Assembly: GCF_030411995.1 (NCBI RefSeq)
Contig: NZ_JASNRC010000011.1
Span: 62,001 to 126,000 of the forward strand
Source: Massilia sp. YIM B02769
GTDB lineage: Bacteria; Pseudomonadota; Gammaproteobacteria; Burkholderiales; Burkholderiaceae_D
Reading direction: 5' to 3'
Length of the DNA: 64,000 nucleotides
A program made the position numbers and the translations under genes. The stretch's first letter is position 1; each line of letters starts with the position of its first letter. Below, in pieces: positions 38,211-47,123 of the stretch. The notes under the pieces are model-generated. The model did no database searches and was not told the origin of the DNA. It saw only the letters and a program-made list of their open reading frames with translations.

Positions 38211-38627
38211 ATGGTACCTGCGGTCGACGAGGTGACCGTGCTCGACGCCGGCTACGACCCGGTCATGACGCCGCGCGGTGTGCTGGTCGCCTTGCTGGTC
38301 GTGATGTTCGTGACGACGCTGGTCGACATGGGCGCAGGCCTGAGCGCCCATGGTGAGCCGGTGCTGTGGTCGCTCCTGACTGGGCTATTGTCGAACTTCC
38401 TGATGTTCTACTGGTTCCGCGTCGACCGTGAGCTGCGTGCTTGGCCGCGCTCGCGCTGGCTGAGCACGGCGATGGTGACGATCACGCCGCTGGCGGTGCC
38501 TTATTACCTGGCGCGCAGCCGGCCGAGAGGGAAGAAGCTGCGCGGCGTGGCGGAGTTTGTCGGATTCGTGGTCTTGATGATAGTAGCGTCGATCTTGGGC
38601 GGCATGCTGGCGCTGTTGCTGGCGTAG
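38211..38627 (+). CDS. Small membrane protein, unknown function
   Basis: 138 aa with about four hydrophobic segments (about 22-42, 53-68, 85-98, 115-137). AAAGGGA lies 7 bases before the ATG. No family recognised. It lies 36 bases after the SDR gene on the same strand and is followed by an inverted repeat pair. Confidence 0.65.
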   Translation: MVPAVDEVTVLDAGYDPVMTPRGVLVALLVVMFVTTLVDMGAGLSAHGEPVLWSLLTGLLSNFLMFYWFRVDRELRAWPRSRWLSTAMVTITPLAVPYYLARSRPRGKKLRGVAEFVGFVVLMIVASILGGMLALLLA

Positions 38628-38639
38628 GCGCGCGATCAA

Positions 38640-38667
38640 CGTACGGTGGGCACTCCGTGCCCACGCG
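38640..38667 (+). repeat. Palindromic repeat, left arm
   Basis: CGTACGGTGGGCACTCCGTG then CCCACGCGG. Identical over about 30 bases to the reverse complement of its partner at 38800-38829. Confidence 0.9.
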
Positions 38668-38799
38668 GAAGCATGATGGGTGTCGGCGGCGTTCCAGGCG
38701 GGCATGCAGCAAAGGCGCAGCGCCTCCAAATGATCATTTGTTAGCCCTTCCAATAATCGACCGATTCCGCCGGATCATGCGCCGACACGGCGCTTCGTT

Positions 38800-38829
38800 C
38801 CGCGTGGGCACGGAGTGCCCACCGTACGG
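38800..38829 (-). repeat. Palindromic repeat, right arm
   Basis: CCGCGTGGGCACGGAGTGCC then CACCGTACG. Outer boundary of a ~190-bp unit. Confidence 0.9.
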
Positions 38830-38925
38830 TCAGCGCCATCATTCCGTTCGACGCCCGCACGTCATCACGTTCGCCAATAAAAAAGGGCGGCACACGCCGC
38901 CCTCCGATTCATTCAACAACGACCC

Positions 38926-41196
38926 TTAGAAATCCACCGTCGCCGACACCGCCAGCGTGCGCGGTGCGCCGGCCACCAGGTAGCCATACAGCGGATAACC
39001 GCCGCTCGAGGCCCAGTAATTCTTGTCGGTGACGTTGTCGACGCGCGCGCGCAGGGTCACGTCGCGGTCCATCACACGCGTGGCCCAGCTGGCGCCGATG
39101 TCCAGGCGCGACCAGGCCGGCACCTTCTGCGTGTTGCCGATGTCGGCGAACTGGGTCGAGGTGTACAGCGCGCGCGCGTTCAGCGACAGGCCCGGCACGC
39201 CAGGCACGTCCCAGTCGGCGCCCAGGTTCACCTGGATTTCCGGCACGCCGATCGCTTCCAGGCCGTCGGTGGCGCCGCCCAGCGTATCGCGCTGTTTGGT
39301 GTCGAGCAGCGTCGCGCCGCCCAGCAGGCGCAGGCCCTTGGTCGGCAAACCGAACACCGACAGTTCGACGCCGCGGTTGCGTTGCTCGCCAAACGTGCCA
39401 AAGGTATCGCCCAGGATGTAGGCTTGCGGCTGGCCGGTGGTGAACAGGGCGACGCTGCCGCCCAGCTTGCCGCCGTCGACCTTGACGCCGACTTCCTTCT
39501 GGCGCGAGACATACGGCGCCAGCGGCATGCCTTCGTTCGTCAGTTCGGTGTTGCCGAAGCCGCCGCGGGTGGCCGAACCACCTTGCTGCAGCGCTTCGAT
39601 ATAGTTCGCGTACAGCGACACGCCCTTGGCCGGCTTGAAGACGATGCCTGCCAGCGGCGTGTTCTCGCTCCGGTTATAACGCGCATTGACCCCTCCCGTC
39701 ACGTAGTCGTAGCCTTCGTCCTTCAGGCGCTGGTGGCGGATGCCGACGGTCAGCAGCACGCTGTCATCCAGGAAGGACAGGGTATCCGCGATCGCCGCGC
39801 TCGACAGGATGGTCTTGCGCGTGACCAGCGGGTCGAACATGTCCCCGCCCGGCCAGAAGCCGGTCGGCGGCGCCGCCACGTCCACCGGACGGTAGATATT
39901 CGTGTTCCAGCCGCTGAAGTCGCCCATCGCATAGGCGTTCTTCGACTCCGAATGGAAGCCCGACACCGTGGCCGACAGCGTGTGGCCGACCGAGCCGGTA
40001 CGCAGCGTGGTGCGCGCGCCGATCTCGCCGGTCTTGACGTCGTCTTCGCGTACGTTGTCGAAGCGGGTCTGGTAGCCGCCGCCGTCAACCGCGTTGACGT
40101 TCATCGAAGCCAGCACGTTCGATTCATCGGTCTTGCGCATGCCCAGCGCCGCCCAGCCGACCGAGTTGGCGCCGAGGTCGACTTCTGCGCGCAGGGTGCC
40201 GAACACGTCGCGCTCCTTCGAGTTCGTCCACGGTTGCGCCCAGTTGCTGTCGGAGCTAGGAGCGGCGACGATCGGCAGGCGGGGGCCGACAGTCACGCTC
40301 GGGCGCGCGTTGACCAGCTTGTGGTCCTGGTAGCCGACGTCGGCCGACACGCGGTAGGCGTCGCCGCGCCAGTCGGCGCCGATCGAGAACACGCTCAGCT
40401 CGCGCTCTTCGCGGTCGATGGCGGTGTCGCCGTCGCGGCGCACGGCGTTGATGCGGATGCCGCCGCGCTTGTCCGGGCCGAAGCGGCGCGCCAGGTCGGC
40501 CGCGCCGTACAGCTGGCCGCCGGATTCGACGCCGACCGTGAACTGGTTCAGGTCCTTGTTCGGGGCGCGCTTCGGCAGCAGGTTGATCATGCCGCCGATG
40601 CCGCCGCCGCCCGGCGCCGCGCCGTTCACGAAGCTGTTCGCGCCGCGGAAGACTTCCACGCGCTCCAGCAGTTCGGCCGCGACGAACTGGCGCGGCAGCA
40701 AACCGTAAAGCCCGTTATACGCCAGGTCGTCGGAGTTCACGGCGAAGCCGCGGATCACGTACAGCTCCTGGTAGTTGCCGAAGCCGCGCGCCACGCGCAC
40801 CGACGGATCGTTCTGCACCACGTCGGCCACGCTGCGCGCCTGCTGGTCCTGGATCAGGGCGTGGGTGTAGTTGGTGGTGTTGAACGGGGCGCTCATGATG
40901 TCGACATTGCCCAGCAGGCCGAGACGGCCGCCGCGCGCCACCTGGCCGCCGGCGTAGTCGCTCGGCAGGCCCTGGGCCGAGGCGTCGGCCGATGCCGTGA
41001 CGACCACGGTCTGCATCGGCTGGTCGGATGCCGGCTGGTCGGCGGCTGGGGCGGTGGTCTGGGCGCTGACCGAAGCGGAGAAGAGCAGGGCGCCCAGGGC
41101 GAGCGGGGTGAGGCGGAAAGTCGACTGATTCATGTAGGAGCAGGCTATGAAGCGTGTTGTTGTTAGATGAGAATGATTCGCAATCTTATGCCGCAT
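38926..41196 (-). CDS. TonB-dependent siderophore receptor
   Basis: 756-aa outer-membrane receptor for a ferric siderophore. A signal sequence ends ASVSAQ, and a TonB-box-like MQTVVVTAS follows. The plug domain has VVQNDPSVRVARGFG and YVIRGF, and the 22-strand barrel ends in phenylalanine (SATVDF). The start is placed at 41196 because AAGGAGGA lies 6 bases upstream; the ATG at 41133 (MNQSTF) gives a more standard signal peptide but has no ribosome binding site. Divergent from the PepSY operon with a Fur box between, so iron repression of both is expected. Confidence 0.93.
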   Translation of the reverse strand: MRHKIANHSHLTTTRFIACSYMNQSTFRLTPLALGALLFSASVSAQTTAPAADQPASDQPMQTVVVTASADASAQGLPSDYAGGQVARGGRLGLLGNVDIMSAPFNTTNYTHALIQDQQARSVADVVQNDPSVRVARGFGNYQELYVIRGFAVNSDDLAYNGLYGLLPRQFVAAELLERVEVFRGANSFVNGAAPGGGGIGGMINLLPKRAPNKDLNQFTVGVESGGQLYGAADLARRFGPDKRGGIRINAVRRDGDTAIDREERELSVFSIGADWRGDAYRVSADVGYQDHKLVNARPSVTVGPRLPIVAAPSSDSNWAQPWTNSKERDVFGTLRAEVDLGANSVGWAALGMRKTDESNVLASMNVNAVDGGGYQTRFDNVREDDVKTGEIGARTTLRTGSVGHTLSATVSGFHSESKNAYAMGDFSGWNTNIYRPVDVAAPPTGFWPGGDMFDPLVTRKTILSSAAIADTLSFLDDSVLLTVGIRHQRLKDEGYDYVTGGVNARYNRSENTPLAGIVFKPAKGVSLYANYIEALQQGGSATRGGFGNTELTNEGMPLAPYVSRQKEVGVKVDGGKLGGSVALFTTGQPQAYILGDTFGTFGEQRNRGVELSVFGLPTKGLRLLGGATLLDTKQRDTLGGATDGLEAIGVPEIQVNLGADWDVPGVPGLSLNARALYTSTQFADIGNTQKVPAWSRLDIGASWATRVMDRDVTLRARVDNVTDKNYWASSGGYPLYGYLVAGAPRTLAVSATVDF
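41168..41182. promoter_or_regulatory. Second possible Fur site inside the receptor 5' end
   Basis: TGAGAATGATTCGCA matches 11 of 15 positions of TGATAATCATTATCA. It lies within the first codons of the receptor if translation starts at 41196. Confidence 0.4.
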
Positions 41197-41222
41197 ATTA
41201 TCCTCCTTAAGCTTGCGGCTGT

Positions 41223-41242
41223 AAATGAGAACCATTATTATC
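41223..41242. promoter_or_regulatory. Fur box between the receptor and PepSY genes
   Basis: AAATGAGAACCATTATTATC contains TGAGAACCATTATTA, close to the Fur 7-1-7 consensus. Position and divergent iron-uptake genes support Fur control of both. Confidence 0.75.
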
Positions 41243-41270
41243 TGTAGCTCTTCGTCCGTCCCGAGTCACA

Positions 41271-42452
41271 ATGTCATCACAATCCCTGCGCCGGTGGAGC
41301 TGGATCCACAAGTGGAGCAGCCTGGTCTGCACCGTCTTCATGCTGCTCCTGTGCCTGACCGGCCTGCCGCTGATCTACCACCACGAAATCGGCCATCTGC
41401 TCGGCAACGACGTCGAGGCGCCGGCCCTCGCGCCCGACATAGCGGCGAATCCTCCCAGGGCCAACCTGGATGCCGTGATCGCCTCGGCCCAGGCCCTGTA
41501 CCCGAACAAGATCATGATGTACATGTCGCAGGAGCTCGACGAGCCCGCGATCTGGAACGTCACCCTGGGCGACCATCCGAACGACGAGCACTACAAGCCG
41601 ATCGCGGTCGACGCGCGCACCGCGCAAGTCATCACCGAACCGGCCTTCGAAGGCGGCGCCTTCATGTCGACCATGCTGCGCCTGCACGTCGACATGTTCG
41701 CCGGCCTGCCGGGCATGCTCTTCCTCGGCGCCATGGGCCTGCTGCTGATCGTGGCCATCGTCAGCGGCGTGGTGCTGTACGCGCCCTTCATGCGCAAGCT
41801 GGAATTTGGCACCGTGCGCCATGAGCGCAGCACGCGCCTGAAATGGCTCGACCTGCACAACCTGCTCGGCATCGTGACGCTGGTGTGGGCGCTGGTGGTC
41901 GGCGCAACCGGCGTGATCAACACCCTGGCCGACGTGCTGCTGAAGGTCTGGCAGGCCACCGAGATCGCCGCCATGATCGAGCCCTACAAGGACGCCAGGC
42001 CGCTGACGCAGATGGCCTCGGTGGACGCCGCCGTGAAGACCGCCATGGCCGCCGAGCCGGGCATGCAGGTCGGCTTCATCGCGTTCCCCGGCACGCCCTT
42101 CGCCAGCCCGCACCACTACGGCATCTTCATGCACGGCGACCAGGCGTTTACCTCGCGCCTGTACAAGCCGGTGCTGATCGACGCCGGCAACGGCACGATC
42201 ACCGACCGCCGCGAGCTGCCCTGGTACCTGACCGCGCTGCTGGTATCGCAGCCGCTGCACTTCGGCGACTACGGCGGCGGCTGGATGCAGTTCCTGTGGG
42301 CGGTGCTCGACATCGCCACCATCATCGTGCTCGGCAGCGGCCTGTATTTGTGGATCAAGCGCGGCCGCCGGGCCAGGGCGGATGCGAAGGACGCGCCGAA
42401 GACCGCGCCTGCCGTCCAGCCGGTGCTGGCGCGTTCGGGAGAAAGCCGATGA
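41271..42452 (+). CDS. PepSY-associated TM protein (iron-uptake associated)
   Basis: 393-aa integral membrane protein with an N-terminal helix (about 15-37, RRWSWIHKWSSLVC), two PepSY-like periplasmic regions and further helices near 150-175, 200-222 and 345-368. Conserved histidines occur in membrane-adjacent motifs (YHHEIGH, LDLHNLLG). Members of this family sit beside TonB receptors and are thought to reduce or release ferric siderophores at the inner membrane, which fits the divergent receptor. The stop overlaps the next ATG. Confidence 0.88.
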   Translation: MSSQSLRRWSWIHKWSSLVCTVFMLLLCLTGLPLIYHHEIGHLLGNDVEAPALAPDIAANPPRANLDAVIASAQALYPNKIMMYMSQELDEPAIWNVTLGDHPNDEHYKPIAVDARTAQVITEPAFEGGAFMSTMLRLHVDMFAGLPGMLFLGAMGLLLIVAIVSGVVLYAPFMRKLEFGTVRHERSTRLKWLDLHNLLGIVTLVWALVVGATGVINTLADVLLKVWQATEIAAMIEPYKDARPLTQMASVDAAVKTAMAAEPGMQVGFIAFPGTPFASPHHYGIFMHGDQAFTSRLYKPVLIDAGNGTITDRRELPWYLTALLVSQPLHFGDYGGGWMQFLWAVLDIATIIVLGSGLYLWIKRGRRARADAKDAPKTAPAVQPVLARSGESR

Positions 42453-42625
42453 ACACGCCCTTCATGCGGCTCTGGGGCATGCCGATCCTGCTTGGCATCC
42501 TCACCATCGTCGGCCTGCTCAGCGCACTGTTCGGCGACGGCATCTGGGACGCGCTGTCGGCCGTCACGCTGGGGATCCCGGTCGCGGTGGGCGCCTGGTT
42601 CAGCCTGCGCCGCAAGCGCGGCTAG
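42449..42625 (+). CDS. Small two-helix membrane protein
   Basis: 58 aa, two hydrophobic segments (about 10-28 and 36-52) and a basic C-terminus (RRKRG). The ATG overlaps the PepSY gene stop (ATGA), so it is translationally coupled. Small proteins like this often follow PepSY genes in iron-uptake operons; function unknown. Confidence 0.75.
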   Translation: MNTPFMRLWGMPILLGILTIVGLLSALFGDGIWDALSAVTLGIPVAVGAWFSLRRKRG

Positions 42626-42646
42626 GCTGGTCAAGCCGCACGGGAA

Positions 42647-43051
42647 TCAGAGTTCCAGCTGTTCGCCCGACTGCTGGGCGGCGGGCCTGGCCGGCCGGTC
42701 ATGGGCAATACCCAGGGCCAGCGCGGCCAGCAACAGGGCCAGCAACAGGGCCAACACCGCGCCGGCCGCGATGTTCCAGCGCCGCTGGACCCGCCTGAAG
42801 TGAGACAGGCTGTCCCAGCGCCGGCTGCGCCAGGCCCACTCGCGACCCTTCATCCCCAGCAGCACCCGCACCACCAGGCCGACGCCCGGCACGAGGCCGA
42901 GCAGGCCCCACGGGGTGCGGTTCCCGATCGCCCAGATCCAGCTGAAGACAAAGGCGCCCCAGGACCAACCGGCCACGCCTTCAAGCAATGCCGCCTGCCT
43001 GCCTGTGCCGGAGCTGTTCGCCGCGTCCATCTCCTTGGCATCGTCGCGCAT
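42647..43051 (-). CDS. Small membrane protein with WSWGAF / IGNR motif
   Basis: 134 aa. GWSWGAFVFSWIWAIGNR and a following hydrophobic segment, then GMKGREWAWRSRRWDSLSHFRRVQRRW and a C-terminal helix (about 95-118). This pattern recurs in uncharacterised bacterial membrane proteins. The start at 43051 follows GGAGG by five bases; earlier in-frame starts have no such signal. Divergent from lepB. Confidence 0.7.
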   Translation of the reverse strand: MRDDAKEMDAANSSGTGRQAALLEGVAGWSWGAFVFSWIWAIGNRTPWGLLGLVPGVGLVVRVLLGMKGREWAWRSRRWDSLSHFRRVQRRWNIAAGAVLALLLALLLAALALGIAHDRPARPAAQQSGEQLEL

Positions 43052-43180
43052 GCCGTCCTCCATTCGTTCAAGCAAAGGGGCAGTATTGTATGCCCTCAGC
43101 AAATCTTAAGCATTGCCGCGACATCCAGGCGTATAACGTTGACATTCACTCAACGTAGTCCAACCACCTGGAGACCGACA

Positions 43181-43852
43181 ATGAAGGACCTGATCCGCGC
43201 CAACAAGGGTTTCATCGCATTCCTGCTGCTGTTTGGCGTGTTCCGAACGGCGGTCGCCGACTGGAATCCGATTCCCTCGTCCTCGATGCGGCCGAACCTG
43301 CTGGAAGGCGACGTGGTGTTCGTGAACCGCCTGGCCTACGACGTGAAGGTCCCGCTCACCAACAGCATCCTCGCGCACACCGGCGAACCGCAACGCGGCG
43401 ACGTGGTGGTCTTCGATTCGCCCCAGGACGGCACGCGCCTGATCAAGCGCCTGGTGGCGCTGCCGGGCGACGTGGTCGAGCTGCGCAACGAGCGCCTGGT
43501 AATCAATGGCGAAGAGGCGCAGTGGGGGCCGGTCGAGCAGGTGATGGAGCCGCTCGGCGAGCAGCAGGTGCCGGCGCTGCGCGTACGCGAACAGATCGAC
43601 GGCCGCGCGCGCCAGGTGCAGTTCGTCCCGCGCATCAAGACCCCGGTGCGCAGCTTCGGCCCGGTGACGGTGCCGGCCGGCCAGTACCTGATGCTGGGCG
43701 ATAACCGCGACAACAGCGCCGACTCGCGCTACATCGGCTTCGTGCCGCGCAATTTACTGAACGGCCGCGCCGAGCGGGTGCTGGTCTCGGCCGACACGCT
43801 GGGCAACTGGATGCCGCGTTTCGACCGCTTCGGCCATTCCCTACGTGACTGA
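43181..43852 (+). CDS. lepB: Signal peptidase I (second, unlinked copy)
   Basis: 223-aa serine-lysine endopeptidase that removes signal peptides. One N-terminal helix (about 8-25), the serine motif PSSSMRPNLLEGD (Ser near 35), the lysine motif RLIKRLVALPGD (about 87-98) and the box GDNRDNSADSRYIGF (about 172-186) are all present, so it should be active. The usual lepB lies next to lepA and rnc; this one does not, so it is probably an extra copy. Its 3' end overlaps the convergent PACE gene by 12 bases. Confidence 0.9.
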   Translation: MKDLIRANKGFIAFLLLFGVFRTAVADWNPIPSSSMRPNLLEGDVVFVNRLAYDVKVPLTNSILAHTGEPQRGDVVVFDSPQDGTRLIKRLVALPGDVVELRNERLVINGEEAQWGPVEQVMEPLGEQQVPALRVREQIDGRARQVQFVPRIKTPVRSFGPVTVPAGQYLMLGDNRDNSADSRYIGFVPRNLLNGRAERVLVSADTLGNWMPRFDRFGHSLRD

Positions 43853-44272
43853 AGGCGCGCCGGCCGCGATCGGGAACACCCGGTCGTAGGCCAGGTTGAA
43901 CAGGAAGCCGTAGACAAGATAGAAGATCACGATGGCGACGTCCATCAGCAGGGCCGCCCACAGGCCGATGCCGAGGTACCAGGCGATCATCGGGATCAGC
44001 ATCACGACCAGTCCGGCCTCGAACAGCACGGTGTGCACGACGCGGATCGCCAGCGTCTTGTGCACGCCGCCGCGCAGGCGCAGCATGGCGCGGTCGAAAC
44101 CCCAGTTATAGACGAAGTTCCAGAGGGTGGCGATGGTGGCCGAGGCGATGCCGATGAAGCCCATGTGTTCGAGCGGCTGTCCGAACAGGAGGGCCGAGCC
44201 GGGAATGAAGATGGCGAGGGCCACGGCCTCGAAGCTGAGTGCGTGGCGGACGCGGTCGCGGAATGGTCGCAT
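43841..44272 (-). CDS. PACE-family efflux transporter
   Basis: 143-aa four-helix membrane protein. It has two repeated bacterial-transmembrane-pair units (RHALSFEAVALAIFIPG and HTVLFEAGLVVMLIP), each with the conserved F-E of the proteobacterial antimicrobial compound efflux family (AceI type), which exports cationic biocides such as chlorhexidine and natural polyamines. Divergent from a LysR gene that is its likely regulator. The start at 44272 gives the family length; the long extension in this frame is not coding. Confidence 0.88.
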   Translation of the reverse strand: MRPFRDRVRHALSFEAVALAIFIPGSALLFGQPLEHMGFIGIASATIATLWNFVYNWGFDRAMLRLRGGVHKTLAIRVVHTVLFEAGLVVMLIPMIAWYLGIGLWAALLMDVAIVIFYLVYGFLFNLAYDRVFPIAAGAPSVT

Positions 44273-44338
44273 GTGACTCCTTTGCTGCTTGCGGTCCCGT
44301 GCCGGGGAAAGCGTGATTGACGTAGGGCCGGCATGATC

Positions 44339-44359
44339 GCATACTCCATAAATGTATGC
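44339..44359. promoter_or_regulatory. Dyad in the PACE-lysR intergenic region
   Basis: GCATA-N11-TATGC, a perfect 5-base dyad spaced as LysR-type operators are, 34 bases before the regulator start. Likely the binding site of the LysR protein. Confidence 0.5.
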
Positions 44360-44392
44360 ATAGAGGCAAAAGCGAACCATGATGCGCCAAAT

Positions 44393-45286
44393 ATGAAACA
44401 GCTGGATTGGGATGACCTGCGCCTGGTCCTGTTCATCGCGCAAGAAGGCACGCTGCGCGGCGCGGCGAAAAAGGCCGGGCTGAGCGCGGCCACGCTGTCG
44501 CGCCGCCTCGATGAGCTCGAAGATGCGGTCGGCCAGAAGATCGTCGAGCGTTTCCAGGGCGGCTGCGTACCCACCGCCTTCGGCGCCGAGATCTTCGCCC
44601 TGGCCGGGCAGATGGGCGAGATCGCATTGGAGGTCGAGCGCACGCGCGACCAGCAGGATGCGCACGCCGCCTCGGGCCTGGTGCGCATCAACACCGACGA
44701 ATGGCTGTCCTACTTTCTGACCACGCGCTTTGCCCGCTTCCACGACGCCTATCCGAACGTCGAGGTCGAGATCGTCACCTCGCACCGGCCCTACAGCCTG
44801 GCGCGGCGCGAAGCCGATATCGCGGTCCGGCCTTACCGCCCCGAACAGCTGGACCTGGTGGCGCGCCACCTCGGCACCCTGTCGTTCGGCTTGTATTGCA
44901 GCCGGGCGGTGGCCACGCGCCATGCCGACGCCCTGGCGCGCCAGGACTGGGCGACGCTGCCCTTCGTCGGCTTCGACGAGCCGCGCGCCGAATTCCAGTC
45001 CGACCGCTGGCTGCGCGCCTTGCCGGGTGCGCCGGCGCCCTGGATGCGCTGCAGCTACGGCCTCGGTATCCTGGACGGCGTCGCCCACGGCGCCGGCCTG
45101 GGCGTGCTGGCGACTTTCCTGGCCGGCGAAGGGCAGGACCTGGTGGCGGCGATGCCGCGCATTCCCGAACTCGACCAGGAGATCTGGCTGTCGATGCACC
45201 GCAGCCTGCGCAACAGCGCGCGCATCCGTGCGGTGGTCGATTTCGTCGGACAGGTGTTCGACGAATACCGGCAGACCGGCGCCTGA
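44393..45286 (+). CDS. LysR-family transcriptional regulator
   Basis: 297 aa. An N-terminal winged helix-turn-helix (about 4-62, GTLRGAAKKAGLSAATLSRRL) is followed by a periplasmic-binding-like effector domain (about 90-295, VRINTDEWLSYFL). By its divergent position it probably controls the PACE exporter. The start is at MKQLDWDDL; the preceding in-frame residues are unlike LysR proteins. Confidence 0.9.
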   Translation: MKQLDWDDLRLVLFIAQEGTLRGAAKKAGLSAATLSRRLDELEDAVGQKIVERFQGGCVPTAFGAEIFALAGQMGEIALEVERTRDQQDAHAASGLVRINTDEWLSYFLTTRFARFHDAYPNVEVEIVTSHRPYSLARREADIAVRPYRPEQLDLVARHLGTLSFGLYCSRAVATRHADALARQDWATLPFVGFDEPRAEFQSDRWLRALPGAPAPWMRCSYGLGILDGVAHGAGLGVLATFLAGEGQDLVAAMPRIPELDQEIWLSMHRSLRNSARIRAVVDFVGQVFDEYRQTGA

Positions 45287-45308
45287 CGCCGCGCCGGCGC
45301 GGCCGGGT

Positions 45309-46883
45309 TCAAGCCGCCACGGAGTCCCCGCACATGGCCAAGCGATTGCGCCCATCCATCTTGGCCCGGTACAGCGCCGCGTCGGCCGCCTCGATGCAGG
45401 CCAGCGGCGTGGAGGCAGTGTCGGCCGACGGACGGCAGGTATGCACGCCCAGGCTGATGCTGACCTGGCCGCAGCCGCTGTCGGCGTGGCCGATGCCGAG
45501 CGCCAGCACCGCTTGCCGGATCTTCTCGGCCACCGCACGCGCGCCGTCGCGGTCCGTGTCGGGCAGGATCACCGCGAACTCCTCGCCCCCGTAGCGCGCG
45601 GCCAGGTCGGTGGGGCGGCGCGGGCCGGTGGCGATGGCGCCGGCCACCTGGCGCAGGCAGTCGTCGCCGGCTACGTGGCCGTAGCGGTCGTTGAATTTCT
45701 TGAAGTGATCGACGTCGAGCAGGACCAGCGAGAAGGGCAGGCCGCTGCGCCGCGCGCGTTCGTGCTCGGCGGCCAGGGTCTCGTCGAAGCGGCGCCGGTT
45801 GGCCAGGCGCGTCAGGTCGTCACTGTCGGCCAGCTGGCGCAGCGTGACGTTGCGCAGTTCGAGGGCGGCGCGGGCGGCGCGCAGCTCGTCCTCCAGCGCC
45901 TCGCGCACGCGCAGCTGGCGCACCATGCGGCGTACGCCCCAGGCCAGCATGCCCACGGCGAAGACCACTACACAGCTCATCTTGATCACGGCGATCCACC
46001 AGCCGCGCAGGATCTCGTCCTTCGACTGGGCGGTGGCAACCAGCAGCGGGAAGCCGTCCAGGTGGCGGTAACTGTAGAGGCGCTCGATGCCGTCGATGCG
46101 GGCGGTCAGCATGGCCGTGCCGACCGGGCCGGATTTTTTATATAGCTGGGTCACCGGCCCGTTCGCGATGCTGGTGCCGACCATCTCCGGCTTGAAGGGG
46201 CGGCGGTAGAGCAGCGTGCCGTCGTCGATGGCGAGGATGATGGTGCCGGTCTGGCCGACATCGAAGCTGTCGTAGAACCTGCCGAAGAAGTCGAGCCGCA
46301 GCGAGGCCATGGCCACGCCGCCGAAACTGCCGTCGGGCCGGTCGATGCGGCGCGTGACCGGGATCGTCAGGGCGCCGCTCGAGCGGCTATGGATCGGCTT
46401 GCCGATGCGTACGCCGCGGCCGGCGTGGGTCATGTGGTAACGGAAGTATTCGCGGTCGACGTTGGTACCGGGTAGCAGGGTCGGCAACGACGTCGCCAGG
46501 CGGCTGCCGTCGGCGTCGTACACGAACAGTTCCTGGATTTCCGTGCTGGTTGCCGTGATATGCGCCATCCGCTTGTGCATGCGCTCGCCGTCCAGGCGGC
46601 CCGGGCCGTCTTCCTGCGCCCGCTCGACCAGTTCCGCCAGCACCGCGTCGGCCGTATGCAGGGAACGCTCGGCATGCGAGGCCAGGGCGCGCGCCATGTT
46701 CGCGGTGCTCACCGCGGTCTGTTCGAGTTCGCCCTGGCGCGAGGCCCACAGGCTCCAGGCATGCAGGCCGACCAGCATCAGGCAAAACGCCGTCATCAAG
46801 ACAATCGAGCGCAGCATGATCGGTTTGCGCTGGGCGTCCAGCGTCTGCAAGCGGCGGTTGGTCGAATCGGTGGAATGCGGCAT
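45309..46883 (-). CDS. Cache-GGDEF diguanylate cyclase
   Basis: 524 aa. A membrane helix (24-46), a periplasmic double-Cache-like sensor (about 50-290), a second helix (295-317), a short coiled-coil (320-350) and a GGDEF domain (about 352-515). The active site reads YGGEEF at about 431-436 and the inhibitory-site motif RPTD lies five residues before it, so it should make c-di-GMP with product inhibition. Cache domains usually bind small organic molecules. The start MPHSTD at 46883 has no clear ribosome binding site; MLRSIV at residue 23 is an alternative. Confidence 0.9.
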   Translation of the reverse strand: MPHSTDSTNRRLQTLDAQRKPIMLRSIVLMTAFCLMLVGLHAWSLWASRQGELEQTAVSTANMARALASHAERSLHTADAVLAELVERAQEDGPGRLDGERMHKRMAHITATSTEIQELFVYDADGSRLATSLPTLLPGTNVDREYFRYHMTHAGRGVRIGKPIHSRSSGALTIPVTRRIDRPDGSFGGVAMASLRLDFFGRFYDSFDVGQTGTIILAIDDGTLLYRRPFKPEMVGTSIANGPVTQLYKKSGPVGTAMLTARIDGIERLYSYRHLDGFPLLVATAQSKDEILRGWWIAVIKMSCVVVFAVGMLAWGVRRMVRQLRVREALEDELRAARAALELRNVTLRQLADSDDLTRLANRRRFDETLAAEHERARRSGLPFSLVLLDVDHFKKFNDRYGHVAGDDCLRQVAGAIATGPRRPTDLAARYGGEEFAVILPDTDRDGARAVAEKIRQAVLALGIGHADSGCGQVSISLGVHTCRPSADTASTPLACIEAADAALYRAKMDGRNRLAMCGDSVAA

Positions 46884-47123
46884 GACGCGGGCAAAATGGG
46901 ATTGGTCGGAATGATCGCGTGCATAGGATACCCCTATCGGGCTGTTTTGTTTCCACAAGGAAGCATCATTTCGTCTCGCAATTCTCGTAATCCGAGCGGA
47001 GCGTGGGTGGAGAGCCACACCCGGCCGTGCCTAGGGGCTGGTCGATGCACTAATGGAAATCTCTGTACAATCGCGGGCCGTGCGCCGCCTGTCGTGGCGC
47101 CGCGTTTTCCTGAAAGCCCTCCG

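Larger units (their letters stand above)
38628..38925. other. Intergenic region between converging genes
   Basis: 298 bases without a supported gene between the small membrane protein and the TonB receptor (convergent). It is largely one repeat unit (38640-38829). AAAAAGGGCGGC...GCCGCCCT at about 38879-38902 is a hairpin just beyond the receptor stop and probably terminates it in the minus direction. Confidence 0.65.

Noticed and set aside
46984..47040. Possible further repeat copy (GCGTGGGTGGAGAGCCACAC)
   Set aside because: Lacks both family ends and has a poor stem, so it was not counted.
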